64,000 bases of DNA from Rhizophagus irregularis. Its lineage: Eukaryota; Glomeromycota; Glomeromycetes; Glomerales; Glomeraceae. The notes under the pieces were generated by a model. That model worked only from the letters and a program-made list of their open reading frames with translations. It made no database searches and had not been told where the DNA came from. The position numbers were made by a program, and so were the translations under genes. Numbering within the stretch: position 1 is the first letter of the stretch; each line of letters begins with the position of its first letter. The stretch lies in NCBI RefSeq assembly GCF_026210795.1, contig NC_089452.1, positions 2,790,001 through 2,854,000 on the forward strand. The letters are read 5' to 3'. Shown here in pieces: positions 1 to 10,859 of this stretch.

Positions 1-514
1 ATTCAAGGACTTTAAGTTCAGAAAAGCAATGCTCAGCTCCTGGAATAAGAAATATTTGGTCATAATTGCATGATGTTATTTTAAGGTGAGTGAATTTTGA
101 ATTTTTATTAATAAATAACTTCCATATTTCATCTGCTATGAAACATTGTTTGGATCTTTCAATCTTTCTAGTATAACGGAATAGTAATTCATCTAGGTGA
201 TAGAAATCTAAATATTTACAAAAGCTAACATAATTATATAAAGGTCTTTGTAATATTATTGATGCATTTTTTCCATTTTTAATTTGATTTCTCAGAATTT
301 TTTTTGCCTCATTTGATAAATGTGAAATAATTACATTATTGTTTGATTTTTTGCTTGACCAAGGATTTTTCCAGAGAATTGGAATGATAACACTACACCA
401 TGTTTTATTAACCAAAAGACATGAATATAATGTATTTCTGACGTTTCTGATACTTTTGTTATATTGTAGTTCTTCAAATATTAAAATAAGAATATCAATG
501 TTTAAATTGAACAT
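1..514 (-). CDS. F-box protein, 5' part, runs off the left edge
   Basis: The minus-strand frame is open from the ATG at 514 to the window edge (about 171 codons). It starts MFNLNIDILILIFEEL and carries the F-box pattern (YSCLLVNKTWC, then IPILWKNPW at about residues 38-58). It is nearly identical to the N-terminal third of the gene at 8037-9410, and the similarity continues into the 5' flank to about 680. F-box proteins usually act as substrate adaptors of SCF ubiquitin ligases by binding Skp1; that role is family knowledge, not visible here. The frame has no break in the part seen; the C-terminal half lies outside the window. Confidence 0.75.
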   Translation of the reverse strand, partial: MFNLNIDILILIFEELQYNKSIRNVRNTLYSCLLVNKTWCSVIIPILWKNPWSSKKSNNNVIISHLSNEAKKILRNQIKNGKNASIILQRPLYNYVSFCKYLDFYHLDELLFRYTRKIERSKQCFIADEIWKLFINKNSKFTHLKITSCNYDQIFLIPGAEHCFSELKVLE

Positions 515-890
515 TTTGAAAAGTATAAAAATAAATGATAAAATTATCCAAAGTATATATATATATCACACATTCTATTAAACATAATTATGACTCATTA
601 TTATAGTTTTATTAACACATCATGATGCAGAAAATAACCTTATGAAAAATTTTATTTGGATCAAACATATTTATTTATTTAAAATAAATCAAATAATCTC
701 ATAATCACTAATAATTTATTACTCTGACAAAAAAAGATCTAGCTTTTATTACAAATTTAGTAAATGAATTTCAATTCCATGTGACTAACCTAGGAGGGTT
801 CAATATCAAATTGAAGGTCAAACACATTCCAACCAAGTTTGCTTGATAATAAGTTTATATTAAAAATATGAGTGGATTTCTTATTGAATA

Positions 891-993
891 CTTGTGGATT
901 ATAATAGTGGATCAGAATTATTAAGACTATTTATCAAAAATTGTCAAAATCTTAAAGATCTTAGCCTATCATATTATTTAGAATTTGGTTAAT
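891..993 (+). pseudogene. Short F-box/LRR-like coding remnant
   Basis: A plus-strand stretch reads as a leucine-rich segment (GSELLRLFIKNCQNLKDLSL) of the kind found in the C-terminal halves of fungal F-box proteins, then stops at TAA. There is no start, no F-box and no continuation on either side, so it is probably a relic of another family member. It lies between two F-box N-terminal copies on the opposite strand. The identification rests on one short leucine-rich motif. Confidence 0.3.
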
Positions 994-1437
994 TATATAA
1001 ATCTTTGCTATTAGTTAGCTAGAGTATTTGAATTTCCGAGCTTATTATAAAGAAAAGTCATATATAATTAATATATATCTAGTATATTCGTATGTAAGAA
1101 TGCAATCATCTTTGTCTAATGGATTATTTAATATTATTTACTTAATGTTACTAATTTTACTTTAAATTGGAATCAAAAACCAAGAATGAACATAGCTTAT
1201 ATATAGCCTGGGGAAATTAGCTATTTAATTAATACAATCTTCCTACAATCATGTTTAACTTTAAATTTTACTAAAAGTTTATAATAATTATTTAGTAAAA
1301 TAAATGTATTACTTTTCAGATTATGTAGTCAAAAGAAACCTTATCCATATTTTATTTTTACTAATAGTCAAAATATAGTACAGAGTTGTATTTTTTAATA
1401 CTGAGTTCAATAATAATTTGTATAACAATTTATTAAT

Positions 1438-1765
1438 TTATTTATTTAGATATAGTGAATTTAAATATTTACAAAAGCCAACATAATTAAGTAAAGGTCT
1501 TTTTAGTATTTTTGATGCATTTTCAATATGATTATTCAGAATTACTTTTGTATCATTTGATAAATGTGAAATAATTACATTAAATATTGATTTCTTTTTC
1601 TTTGATGTTTCAAGGATTTCTCCAGAGAATTGGGATGATAATTCTACACCATGTTCTATTAACTGAATCATAGAATGTACTTCTTACTTTTCTAATCTTT
1701 CTATTATTTGTAATTCTTCAAATATTAGAGATGAATATCATCATTTAAATCTGACATTTTGAAAA
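1438..1765 (-). pseudogene. Decayed third copy of the F-box gene N-terminus
   Basis: The minus strand repeats the N-terminal region of the genes at 1-514 and 8037-9410, with shared stretches such as NVIISHLSN and LKRPLLNYVGFCKYL, but with substitutions, an altered start region and a premature stop. The longest open piece is 77 codons (1438-1671). The beginning of the family ORF can still be followed out of frame to about 1765. The 5' flank (about 1790-1920) also matches the flanks of the other two copies, so a segment larger than the coding region was duplicated. Confidence 0.7.
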
Positions 1766-2039
1766 AGTATAAGGATAAAATTATCCAGTTGTACAGTACA
1801 TATATATACAGTACACATATATAGTACAATCATGACTCATTTATCGTAGTTTTATTAATGCATCAATATGATGCAAAAATTTCCCTATGAGAAAACTTTA
1901 TGCAGTTCAAACATATTGCCTAAAAGTGATGCTGTAATTGAAACAATGAACTTAAAGCCTAAATGAATAACAATAATGCCAGATAATAGAATGCACTATT
2001 ATTGCATGGAATTAATGTTCATTGAAAGGAGTGGTATGA

Positions 2040-2975
2040 TACAATACACAAAGTGTTGATTGTGGAGATGATATTGAATCAGCAGTAAAGTATATAGCAG
2101 GTATCCAAGTTGCTAATTTGAATCCTAATAGAAAATGTTATGTAAACTCTAATTATCATGTCAAACTTGACTTTTTATCAATTTAGATAAACAAAATTAG
2201 GTACCATTACAGGAATATACAATCCGCAAGAATGATGAATGAAGGAAATGTTGGTTATATTCATGCACATGCACTACTAGGAGAGTGGAAGGAATGGTCA
2301 CCTGAAAAAAAATAGAAAAGGTTGTTAAAAAGTGAAAAATTGAAAACCAAATCCTACTTTTATGCTTCATACACAATTAAACAATGGACCATGTCAATTT
2401 TGAATAAAAAAAGTGAGTTTACCTGTTTGCCGTATTTATTTCTAAACATAGGTAACATATTTGCTTGTTAGAAAAACAGGGTGAATTAATAAGTAATATT
2501 CAATTCTAGAAATTTTGTTATATAAATTCCTTGATTATAGTAGAACCAAATACTCACTAACCTTGAAAATATTGCAAATAATAAGTGAATTCCCAAGAAA
2601 CAAAGAGGTAATAATTATTGATTATGCTATTTATTTATTTTTTGAATAGTCAACAAGTTTTTACCAGTGGATTGGCTCTAAAAGAAAATGAAAAGATTCA
2701 TCATCCTGGACCAATAAAAAAAATATCTCAACAAGTCAAACATCTTTTAGAAACAATGTTTCGTACTGGAACGGCAAATTCTCATCAAAAATTAAATGCA
2801 CAATAAATGCATGAGACGTGCAGAACTTGGTAAAATTGAAGAAAATGACATCTAAAGTATTTACAGTAATAAACTGAATTTCAACTTTGTCACGTAAATG
2901 GAAAGAGATCATGGCTTGCGTTCCTTGGAAGAAAATATGGACTGAAAATTCATAAAAAATACTTGTAAGAAGTAG
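2040..2975 (+). pseudogene. Decayed plus-strand gene of unknown function
   Basis: Coding-looking pieces appear in succession in different plus-strand frames. About 2060-2187 reads CGDDIESAVKYIAGIQVANL; about 2200-2310 reads MMNEGNVGYIHAHALLGEW; 2690-2806 reads HHPGPIKKISQQVKHLLETM and FRTGTANSHQKLNAQ; and 2807-2975 reads MRRAELGKIEENDI in a shifted frame. Their order suggests one gene broken by several frameshifts and stops. I do not recognise a domain with confidence. The style resembles lineage-expanded, possibly transposon-derived fungal proteins. Confidence 0.4.
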
Positions 2976-3202
2976 AAATATAAATAATGAAATAATGTTT
3001 AATAAAAGCTAAAATTTGTACTTTGAATACTTTGTTAAAGGTGAAATTAATATATTATATATGTATATTTCTGGAAAAAAAGTTTTAAATGATTTTTTTT
3101 TTTGTCGAACTGTACTTTTATGCAGCTTGTCATGTGATTTGGCGGAGCAGTGAAACGACTGGTCATTCCAATTTTTAAATACGAAATGCTGATCGATTTG
3201 GC

Positions 3203-3220
3203 ACAAGTCACGTGACTTGT
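3203..3220. promoter_or_regulatory. 18-bp perfect palindrome centred on CACGTG
   Basis: ACAAGTCACGTGACTTGT equals its own reverse complement. It lies about 145 bp upstream of the F-box ATG at 3366. The core is an E-box (CACGTG), the usual target of bHLH-type factors. That it regulates the F-box gene is inference from position. Confidence 0.35.
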
Positions 3221-3365
3221 ATAATATGAGTAACGTAAGACGAAAAAAAATTTTGGATTACAAATGATTAATTGTGCGACAATATCAGACTCATAACTCA
3301 TAACTCCTTTTTTTTTGCTGAACACAAAATCTAACCTTTCCCCTTCCTCTTTCGCTTATTAAAAT

Positions 3366-5039
3366 ATGGCATGTTCAAAAATATTTTCTGGTGAATTACC
3401 CGAATTATTGAATAAAATTATACAATATTTTCGGAATGATTATTCAACATTACATTCGTGTATTTTAGTCAATAGATTATGGTGTCGTTTAACAATTCCA
3501 ATATTATGGGAAAATCCATTTTATCCATTTTTACCACAAAATCTTAAAAATTATCATTATATTGAAGTTTATTTATATAATCTAAATGATAATGATAAAA
3601 GACGATTAAATGAGTACGGAATTAATCTTCCTTTAAATTCATTATTTAATTATCCCAGTTTTATTCGACACTTAGATATACGTTCAATTTGTGAATGTAT
3701 TAAAAACTGGGTTTTTGCTGAATCATCATATATTTTTACAAACTTTGATGATATATTAAATTTCATTAATAAATCATTAATTAAATTATTCAATGAAAAA
3801 GAAGCAAAATTACATACTCTTAATGTTACATATAAACATTATTTTTTTGATATTATTATTTATGAATTAGTTTTACAAAATTCAAATTTAATTTGTAATA
3901 TCAAAAATCTTTATTTTGAACCTACCAAATATGTAAGTGATAATATAAACCCTCTATTAAAATTTTTAAATTCTAATTGTGATTCAATTTCATCAATCTA
4001 TCTTCCAAATTTTGAAAATCATCATAAAGATAGTAATACATTTATTGAATTATCACGATTAATTAATTCACAAAAAAATCTTAATAAAATTTTATTATAT
4101 AAAGGTTTCCCTCTTTCAATATTATTAAATTCTAATTGTTTAAACACTTTAAATATTATTATATTTTGTGAAATTGATTTTAAAAATATAAATATTTTAA
4201 ATGAAGTATTTGAACAATTAAATGTAATAGAATCTATTCATATTATTGGTTGTTATTCTTTAGATTCTAATTTTACTCAACAAATAATTAATTTAACTAA
4301 ACCATTTAAATTAAAATCTTTGATCTTCTATGAAAAATCTTTGATCTTGAAAGATTCAATGGAATTAATATTACAAAAATCTGGAGATTATTTGGAAAAT
4401 TTTGGATTATCAATTGATCCTACATATAATTATCCAGTTCCACAACTCTTTAATTCAAACCTTCAACTAATTAAATTAATCACAAGTTATTGTACGAAAA
4501 TTAAATTCTTTAAATTACAAGGATTTAATGATCAGGATATTTATTTAACATTTAACTTAATTGAAACCTTTAAACAAAATCTTAATTGTCTTACTATTGA
4601 TATAAATTATCTTGGATTTGGTTTTAGTAATAGACATATTGAACTTAGTTCAACTGTACTTCAAAATTTAGGTCAAATTCTTCCTTTTAAATTAGAATAT
4701 TTGAATTTGTCTCTTGTTTTGAATACAAATGATTTTGTATTATTTTTGAAAAATTCTCAAAATACTTTTATTAAGGAATTATTACTTAATAATATAGTAA
4801 ATGGAACACGAAAAAAAGTTGGTCAAGACAATACGTTATATAATATAAAAGAATATATTATGAAAAAGAAAAGAGTTAAATATTTTGCTTTTCAAAACCT
4901 TTTCACTGATAATTATTCTGGTGAAAATTTGTTTGATATGAAAGATGAAGTAAAGGAATTTAAATTACATGATATAATAGTTCAAAATTATTATAAAATG
5001 AAACTTGATTTTATCGAATTTTTAAAAGAAGAGATTTAA
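3366..5039 (+). CDS. F-box / leucine-rich protein, intact
   Basis: This uninterrupted 557-codon gene starts at an ATG preceded by a long AT-rich leader. The N-terminus has the F-box pattern of this fungal family: LPELLNKIIQYF, then LHSCILVNRLWCRLTIPILWENPF at about residues 10-53. The rest is Leu/Ile/Asn-rich with irregular leucine-rich-repeat-like segments. The expected role is an SCF substrate adaptor (family knowledge). It is only distantly similar to the 8037-9410 gene and lies on the opposite strand. No intron is needed to keep the frame. The palindrome at 3203-3220 is the only notable upstream site. Confidence 0.85.
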   Translation: MACSKIFSGELPELLNKIIQYFRNDYSTLHSCILVNRLWCRLTIPILWENPFYPFLPQNLKNYHYIEVYLYNLNDNDKRRLNEYGINLPLNSLFNYPSFIRHLDIRSICECIKNWVFAESSYIFTNFDDILNFINKSLIKLFNEKEAKLHTLNVTYKHYFFDIIIYELVLQNSNLICNIKNLYFEPTKYVSDNINPLLKFLNSNCDSISSIYLPNFENHHKDSNTFIELSRLINSQKNLNKILLYKGFPLSILLNSNCLNTLNIIIFCEIDFKNINILNEVFEQLNVIESIHIIGCYSLDSNFTQQIINLTKPFKLKSLIFYEKSLILKDSMELILQKSGDYLENFGLSIDPTYNYPVPQLFNSNLQLIKLITSYCTKIKFFKLQGFNDQDIYLTFNLIETFKQNLNCLTIDINYLGFGFSNRHIELSSTVLQNLGQILPFKLEYLNLSLVLNTNDFVLFLKNSQNTFIKELLLNNIVNGTRKKVGQDNTLYNIKEYIMKKKRVKYFAFQNLFTDNYSGENLFDMKDEVKEFKLHDIIVQNYYKMKLDFIEFLKEEI

Positions 5040-5525
5040 TATTTGGAAGATTTACGTAATAATGATATTTAATTTTTGTTACTTATAATACAATGGAGCT
5101 GCGACACATAATTTATTTTTTTTATTAATTGGATGCGTATTTTTTTTTTGTTAAAATAAAAAAGTTTCATCACAAATAATTATTTATTAAATGAATAATG
5201 AATGAATATATGAATTAGGAATAATGACAAAAATGGTCGACATATATAAATTGAAAATCGGAAGTCATAAGGGTTGTCACATTTATTACGTAATATTCAT
5301 TTATTATAAGTACCCTAACCCTAATACTAATCCCTTAATTTTACTATAGAATCTATATACTTAAGTATTACTATATATTTACAAATAGATATTTCCATAA
5401 AAATACTACATATATTAAGTATATATTAAAAGGTTCGGATCAAAAAATTTTTGCTGACAATATTTATTTCATATGTGACAGGTCTTGTATTATTTATTTC
5501 ATGGGGAGTTGGAAATAAATGGGTA
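5040..5525. other. Intergenic, no gene seen
   Basis: AT-rich sequence downstream of the F-box gene. It contains a short telomere-like run (CCCTAACCCTAA near 5310) too small to be meaningful. No ORF or splice structure could be supported. Confidence 0.5.
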
Positions 5526-5726
5526 ATCCCCTGGAGCGTGTCACTCATTAAATATTAACTATTTTAACTATTTTAAACTAAAATTAGTAATTTTCCGGCT
5601 ATCTATATGAGACCGGGAAATAACTAAACGAAGATTCCCGGTCATTTATAAACTCAACTAATCACTCGCAATTTTTAAAAATTAGTATGAAGGTGATCAT
5701 GAGTGACACTTAGTGCGACAGGGGAT
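5526..5726. mobile_element. Small TIR element (MITE), about 201 bp, TA-flanked
   Basis: The ends are inverted: ATCCCCTG with GTGTCACTCAT just inside on the left, and ATGAGTGACAC then CAGGGGAT on the right. The element is flanked by TA on both sides (5524-5525 and 5727-5728). A second inner inverted pair, GACCGGGAA and TTCCCGGTC, lies near 5610-5643. No coding capacity. TA flanks and size fit a Tc1/mariner-type non-autonomous element, but family assignment is tentative. Confidence 0.6.
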
Positions 5727-5728
5727 TA

Positions 5729-6500
5729 ATGTCTAAATTACCTGACTCAAACGACTAATCTGTGTTAGCTGAAAGTAATCAGGTATAAATTAATTTAAAA
5801 ACAGTTAATAGTTATATTGTCTTAGAATCTAATATAGTTTATAAATATAATTTATTACATCTTAATATATGTAAATTTAACTACCATTTGATATTAACTG
5901 TAAAATTCCTGATTTCAACCAATAAAAACTTTTAAATATTTCTAATTTTTAATCAAGTTCACTAATATTAAAGATTACTTTCAATTAGTTTAAGTGGATC
6001 CTATCACAAAACAACAGGCAACTGCTAGTAATTATTTAAGATTTTTTTTTTATCAAAAGATATGATTGTATAATTGTTTGAGATCTTTTTTTTTTTGTCA
6101 GAAATCAAATTAAAATCAACAATTACGAAAGAATCTTTTTTTTTAAAAATAATTAATAAGAATATAATAAATAGAATAGATTATTTTTTTCATTAAACTT
6201 GACAATTTTTTTTTACGAAATTAATAAAATTTGAGATTTAAACATTTCTTAATATTTGTATACATTATTTATTATTTATAACAATAAATATTCATTATTA
6301 TTTCTATTCTAATATTAAGATGATGTCTCATATGGAGCTATTTATAACTAAGTTAATTTGTTAAATTAATAAAATTAAAAAACATATTTGTTTTCCTACA
6401 AAAATCTGCATTCTAAACCTGTCTAAAAAAAGAGAATTTCTGAATCTTAACAAAATTTATACATCCGAGCCATCTAAAAAAAAGAGAATAAAATTTGAAA
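5729..6500. other. Intergenic AT-rich stretch
   Basis: Dominated by A/T homopolymer runs, including several T8-T9 tracts near 6040-6210. No ORF with recognisable protein features. Confidence 0.5.
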
Positions 6501-6504
6501 TGTT

Positions 6505-7330
6505 AAATACATTTCTGCAATTCTGAAGCTTAAATACTGAACCTAAAGGTCAATTAGTAATGTTTAAAATAAAAAAAATTTAAAAAAAAAAATTACGGAA
6601 CATTGTCATCTACCTGTACCTTCCGTATTGAAGCTTCAATACCAAACCTAAATAATGATGGGCTAATAAGTAACATATGAAATAAAACAAAATAAAAAAA
6701 ATTGAAAAACATTAGTAACTACTCACATTATTTCATTTTGATCAGTATCCTCTCCAATATTTAACCTAAATATAGCAATGAAGAAAAATGGCAGGTTGAT
6801 TAGTAATGTTTAGAATGGAAGATACTGATCAAAACAGAGCAATATGGGTAGGTGACAATGTTCCGTAATTTTTTTTATTTTACTTTTTTTTCATTTCAAA
6901 GTTTCAGAATCAAACCTAAAAAATGACAGGCTGATAACATTCAAATGAAAAAATTAAACTATTCACATTATTTCAGCTTGATCAGCACCTTCCATTCCGA
7001 CTGAATCTAAAAATAGCAATGAAGAAGTTATGTTCGAAATAAAAATAAAATAAAAATAAAAATTAAAAATAATCAATTAGTAAAATTTCAATCGGAACCC
7101 TCCATTCTTAAGCTTCAAGGCTAAACCTAAAATAGCAATGAAGAAAAAAGAGCCGATTAGTAATTCAAAATGAAAAAAATAAATACAAAAAATAATGGTT
7201 TTACATCTATCCATATTGTTCTGTTTAAATCAGTTCCTCAGGCCCAAACTAAACCTAAAATAAATAAAGGGTTTGTTAATAGTAATACGAGTAAAAAATG
7301 TAATGGATGACTTTCACAACATTACATTAT
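6505..7330. repeat. Degenerate tandem repeat, unit about 110-150 bp
   Basis: Six or so diverged units share an order of motifs: ACATTATTTCA, TTGATCAGTA, CTTCCATTC, AAGCTTCAA, AACCTAAA, AGCAATGAAGAAAAA, GGCTGATTAGTAAT and then an A-rich tract. Recognisable units begin near 6505, 6600, 6715, 6880, 6955, 7085 and 7215. One part (about 6800-6870) is inverted relative to the others, because the GATCAGTA and TTCCGTA blocks occur in both orientations. Non-coding. Confidence 0.55.
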
Positions 7331-8036
7331 GATCAAATGATAATTAATTAATTGAATAATAATAAATAATGATAATAAAAGATATGTACAGTAATCATTT
7401 ATTTAAAAATACTAATAATAAAATATTTATATTATAAAAATATATATAAATATAGTATCGATCATTCCCGATAAGCCAATTTTTTGCCACCAGCCCCAAT
7501 TACCATTAGTCAGTGGGAGATCAGCTTTTTATACTTAAACAACCTTGATATGCAAAAAAAATTCCAGCCCTCCTCAGAGTACAGATACAGTATCTGAATC
7601 TAAATCTGATACTGGATAGTGGATACAGATATAGATGATAAAATGAACGGTAATTTAGGTTGCACAAATTATTAATAAAAAGATTTTTTTGAAAAAGGAA
7701 ATTGTTTATTTGTTTATTACACAAAAAGACCCAACAATTTGCTAAACATATATAAGAATAAACTAAAAATTATTTTAAGGTGCGCAAATCTCTTGACAGA
7801 TCAGTAATTTGCTGAATATTGGTCTGAGAAGCAAACTGTAACACAGCTTCAAAGTATAATTTGATAATATATTAAATATTCAGCTGCCATTATAAGAATA
7901 ATGAGCTATGATGTAATAATACTAGTAAATTTTTGAAGTATTGATTTGAAATATTAAACTTAAATTTGTTAAACAAATTAAATCTTGTCAATGGGATGTG
8001 CTTGAAACATATGTTACTACTGTATGGCATGATTTA
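7331..8036. other. Intergenic, 3' flank of the F-box gene
   Basis: Contains a short GATACA-rich low-complexity patch (about 7570-7640) and no supportable gene. The stretch just left of 8037 is the 3' flank of the minus-strand F-box gene. Confidence 0.45.
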
Positions 8037-9410
8037 TTATACTATATATGACTTGTTAATTACATGTGTAATCACTGTGTAATCGGTATCAATATAACCA
8101 TTATCATGAAAATTCCTGATTAAATCACCACCACATATGTGACTTTTAATAATTCCTTCATCTATATAATTTTTGATTAAAGTTAACAAATCTTCATCAT
8201 AAATATTTGTTTGTAATAACATAGGATGTCTACCTTTCCAATTATCTAAAAACAATTTAAAAGATTCTAATATAGGTAATTCATAAGTAAAATAAAATTT
8301 GAATTTAAATAAACTAGTTGGTGATGATTTGGCTAATATATTGAGTAATTTATCCCAACCTAGCAAACTATTTTGACCATTATGAGTTCCAATAATAAAT
8401 AATTCAACTAAACATTTACATTTAGTTAATAAAATTTCTAATTCTGAAACTTCTTCATTTATTAATGGTAGTTTCAAATATCTGAGATTCGGACAATTTT
8501 GATAAATTGATTGTATATATCTATTATTTTTATCAAAGAAATTGTCTATGCTGATCTCGGTAAGATATCCTTTTGTACATTCAATTATAATCACCAAATT
8601 TTCAGTTAAGATGCATTCAACTGTTAGAAATTTTAAATTTGGTAAAGATAAATGTTTGCTTAAATAAAAACATGATTGTATGTGCAAACTTATTAAAGTA
8701 TGTTTGGTTAATATTTTCGATTTATAACTATCTATTCCATCTAATACATCACAGACTATGCTATTTAGGTTGTTTTGTACTTCAATTAAATTGAGGATTT
8801 CAGAATTCCACTTACAATTATGAAGTTCAAAAATTTTAATAGATTTGCTTATTTTGGTTAACCATTCCAAAAGTTTTTGATCAGAATCATTATAATATAT
8901 AAGGACTTTAAGTTCAGAAAAGCAATGCTCAGCTTCTGGAATAGGAAATATTTTGTTATATAAGCATGTTGTTATTTTAAGGTGAGTAAATTTTGAATTT
9001 TTATTAATAAATAGTTTCAATATTTCATCTGCTATAAATGACTTTTTGGATCTTTCAATATTTCTAGTATAATGGAATAGTAATTTATCTAGGTAATAGA
9101 GATCTAAATATTTGCAAAAGCTAACATAATTATATAAAGGTCTTTGTAATATTGTTGATGCATTTTTTCCATTTTTAATTTGATTGCTCAGAATTTCTTT
9201 TGCCTCATTTGATAAATGCGAAATAATTACATTATTGTTTGATGTTTTGTCTGACCAAGGATTTTTCCAGAGAATTGGAATGATGACACTACACCATGTT
9301 TTATTAACCAAAAGACATGAATATAGTGTATTTCTGACGTTTCTGATACTTTTGTTATATTGTAGTTCTTCAAATATTAAAATAAGAATATCAATGTTTA
9401 AATTGAACAT
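8037..9410 (-). CDS. F-box protein, full-length copy
   Basis: This intact 457-codon minus-strand gene has its ATG at 9410. The F-box occupies about residues 1-60 (LNIDILILIFEEL, YSCLLVNKTWCSV, IPILWKNPW). It is followed by a conserved family block (NYVSFCKYLDLYYLDKLLF) and a C-terminal region of irregular leucine-rich segments (LRYLKLPLI, CKCLVELFIIG). The likely role is an SCF ubiquitin-ligase adaptor (family inference). The N-terminal third and at least 150 bp of 5' flank are near-identical to 1-680, which implies a recent segmental duplication about 8.9 kb apart in the same orientation. The promoter region therefore was probably copied with the gene. Confidence 0.85.
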   Translation of the reverse strand: MFNLNIDILILIFEELQYNKSIRNVRNTLYSCLLVNKTWCSVIIPILWKNPWSDKTSNNNVIISHLSNEAKEILSNQIKNGKNASTILQRPLYNYVSFCKYLDLYYLDKLLFHYTRNIERSKKSFIADEILKLFINKNSKFTHLKITTCLYNKIFPIPEAEHCFSELKVLIYYNDSDQKLLEWLTKISKSIKIFELHNCKWNSEILNLIEVQNNLNSIVCDVLDGIDSYKSKILTKHTLISLHIQSCFYLSKHLSLPNLKFLTVECILTENLVIIIECTKGYLTEISIDNFFDKNNRYIQSIYQNCPNLRYLKLPLINEEVSELEILLTKCKCLVELFIIGTHNGQNSLLGWDKLLNILAKSSPTSLFKFKFYFTYELPILESFKLFLDNWKGRHPMLLQTNIYDEDLLTLIKNYIDEGIIKSHICGGDLIRNFHDNGYIDTDYTVITHVINKSYIV

Positions 9411-10149
9411 TTTGAAAAGTATAAAAATAAATGATAAAATTATCCAAAGTATATATATATATCACACATTCTATTAAACATAATTATGACTCATTATTAT
9501 AGTTTTATTAATACATAATGATGCAGAAAATATCCTTATGAAAAAATCTCAAGATCATATTTATTTATTACAAAAATTAGCCTTCTGAACAATGTATATG
9601 AATAATAAATATTTCCTTGATATTAATATATGGTTAGCTTTCAGATTTTTGATCAACTACAAGTATACCAGTGTAAAATTAACCCTGTTTGTAATAATGT
9701 TATCACACTAATTATCCTACAAAAATCAATGTGATGAAGATGTAATCTGTACTCAGAAGATCAAATAAAAAAATCTTTATTCAGGGGTAAGGCTGACCCT
9801 GCCTTTATATAATAAATCAAAGTAATATAAAATAAAAATAGTATACCAAAATTAGAATTATGTAATACTAAACATTACAACCAAACTTCAAAAGTAATTT
9901 TTTTAAGGATTTTTTTTCTCCAGCAATTTCGAATACTAAAATAGACAATTTTTGTTTATTAAATGTCATAAAATTTTAACAATCCCTATAATATAATTAT
10001 ATGTTTAAACTTTACAAATAAATAAAGATATTTAAAATTGTAGAATCAAAAAAGTAATACATTAAAAAATAAAGCCTATTCAATTCCCGTTTGACGGTAA
10101 CGTATTCGAAGAATAGTCAAAAATTCTCCACTTGACTACAATAATCTGC
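9411..10149. other. 5' flank of the F-box gene and intergenic
   Basis: Positions 9411-9570 match 515-680 next to the left-edge copy, and more weakly 1766-1920. The rest is AT-rich without a gene I can support. Confidence 0.5.
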
Positions 10150-10854
10150 AACCCTTTTCCAACGAAAAGTAAAACACACAATCTAATCATATTATTTTCT
10201 GTATTAGGTAATTTGCTCAAAAATGCATCTATTTGTTCGTTTCCTATTTCTCCACCAAAATAATTTTTACATTGACCAATAAATTCTTAACTTTTTTCTT
10301 CAATTCTTAATTTCCTGCAAATCTACTCTTCCATCACCATTTATCTCATATCTTTCTTCCTCCGAATTTTCTTCTTCAATAATTGCTATTTCACTATCGT
10401 ATTCTTCATCTCGTTTCCTTTACTTATTCATTCTTTTCACCCATCTTTTGGCTCCCTTTTTCTTGTTTTGTACCATATTTTTTTTAGTTCATTATGTACT
10501 TTTGTAAGCTTTCATTCCTTTTAATTCTGTATTCTTCCATCAATATTAAATAGTACTTATCGCAAATATCTATAATTTCACAATTTACTTTTACCTTTTT
10601 ACTAGGATTTTCAAAAATTTCACTTGAATTTTTTCGTTTCATAATAATAATCAAATAATCCTTTATTAATATATTGTCAAATTTAAATACAGAATATTTA
10701 TACAAAAATAATAATTCGTACAGTTTTCACAAACATTACATTTCTCACTTTTCCTTACTAATTCATTATTTTCTACACTAATTTCATAACTAAAATTCTT
10801 TTCTATTGCTTCATGATGACATCCCTTACATAAAATCCAAAACCCATTTCTCAT
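10150..10854 (-). pseudogene. Decayed gene with a Cys-rich N-terminus
   Basis: The minus-strand frame from the ATG at 10854 encodes CKGC at about residues 9-12, CNVCENC near residue 40 and a further Cys (YYFC), spaced like a small zinc-binding domain. It stops at 10666. Coding-looking sequence continues in another frame from 10705 to 10484 (MKRKNSSEIFENPSKKVKVN). It then continues near 10400-10300 as an acidic piece (DEEYDSEIAIIEEENSEEER) broken by stops. This looks like one gene with several breaks, or several unrecognised introns. I do not recognise the family. Confidence 0.35.
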
Positions 10855-10859
10855 TATAA

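Noticed and set aside
3009-3325. Two overlapping minus-strand frames of 65 and 92 codons upstream of the F-box gene
   Set aside because: They overlap each other in different frames in the promoter region and show no domain or codon pattern like the native genes.
5305-5325. Telomere-like CCCTAACCCTAA
   Set aside because: Only two units, with normal sequence on both sides; likewise TTAGGGTTA near 32141.
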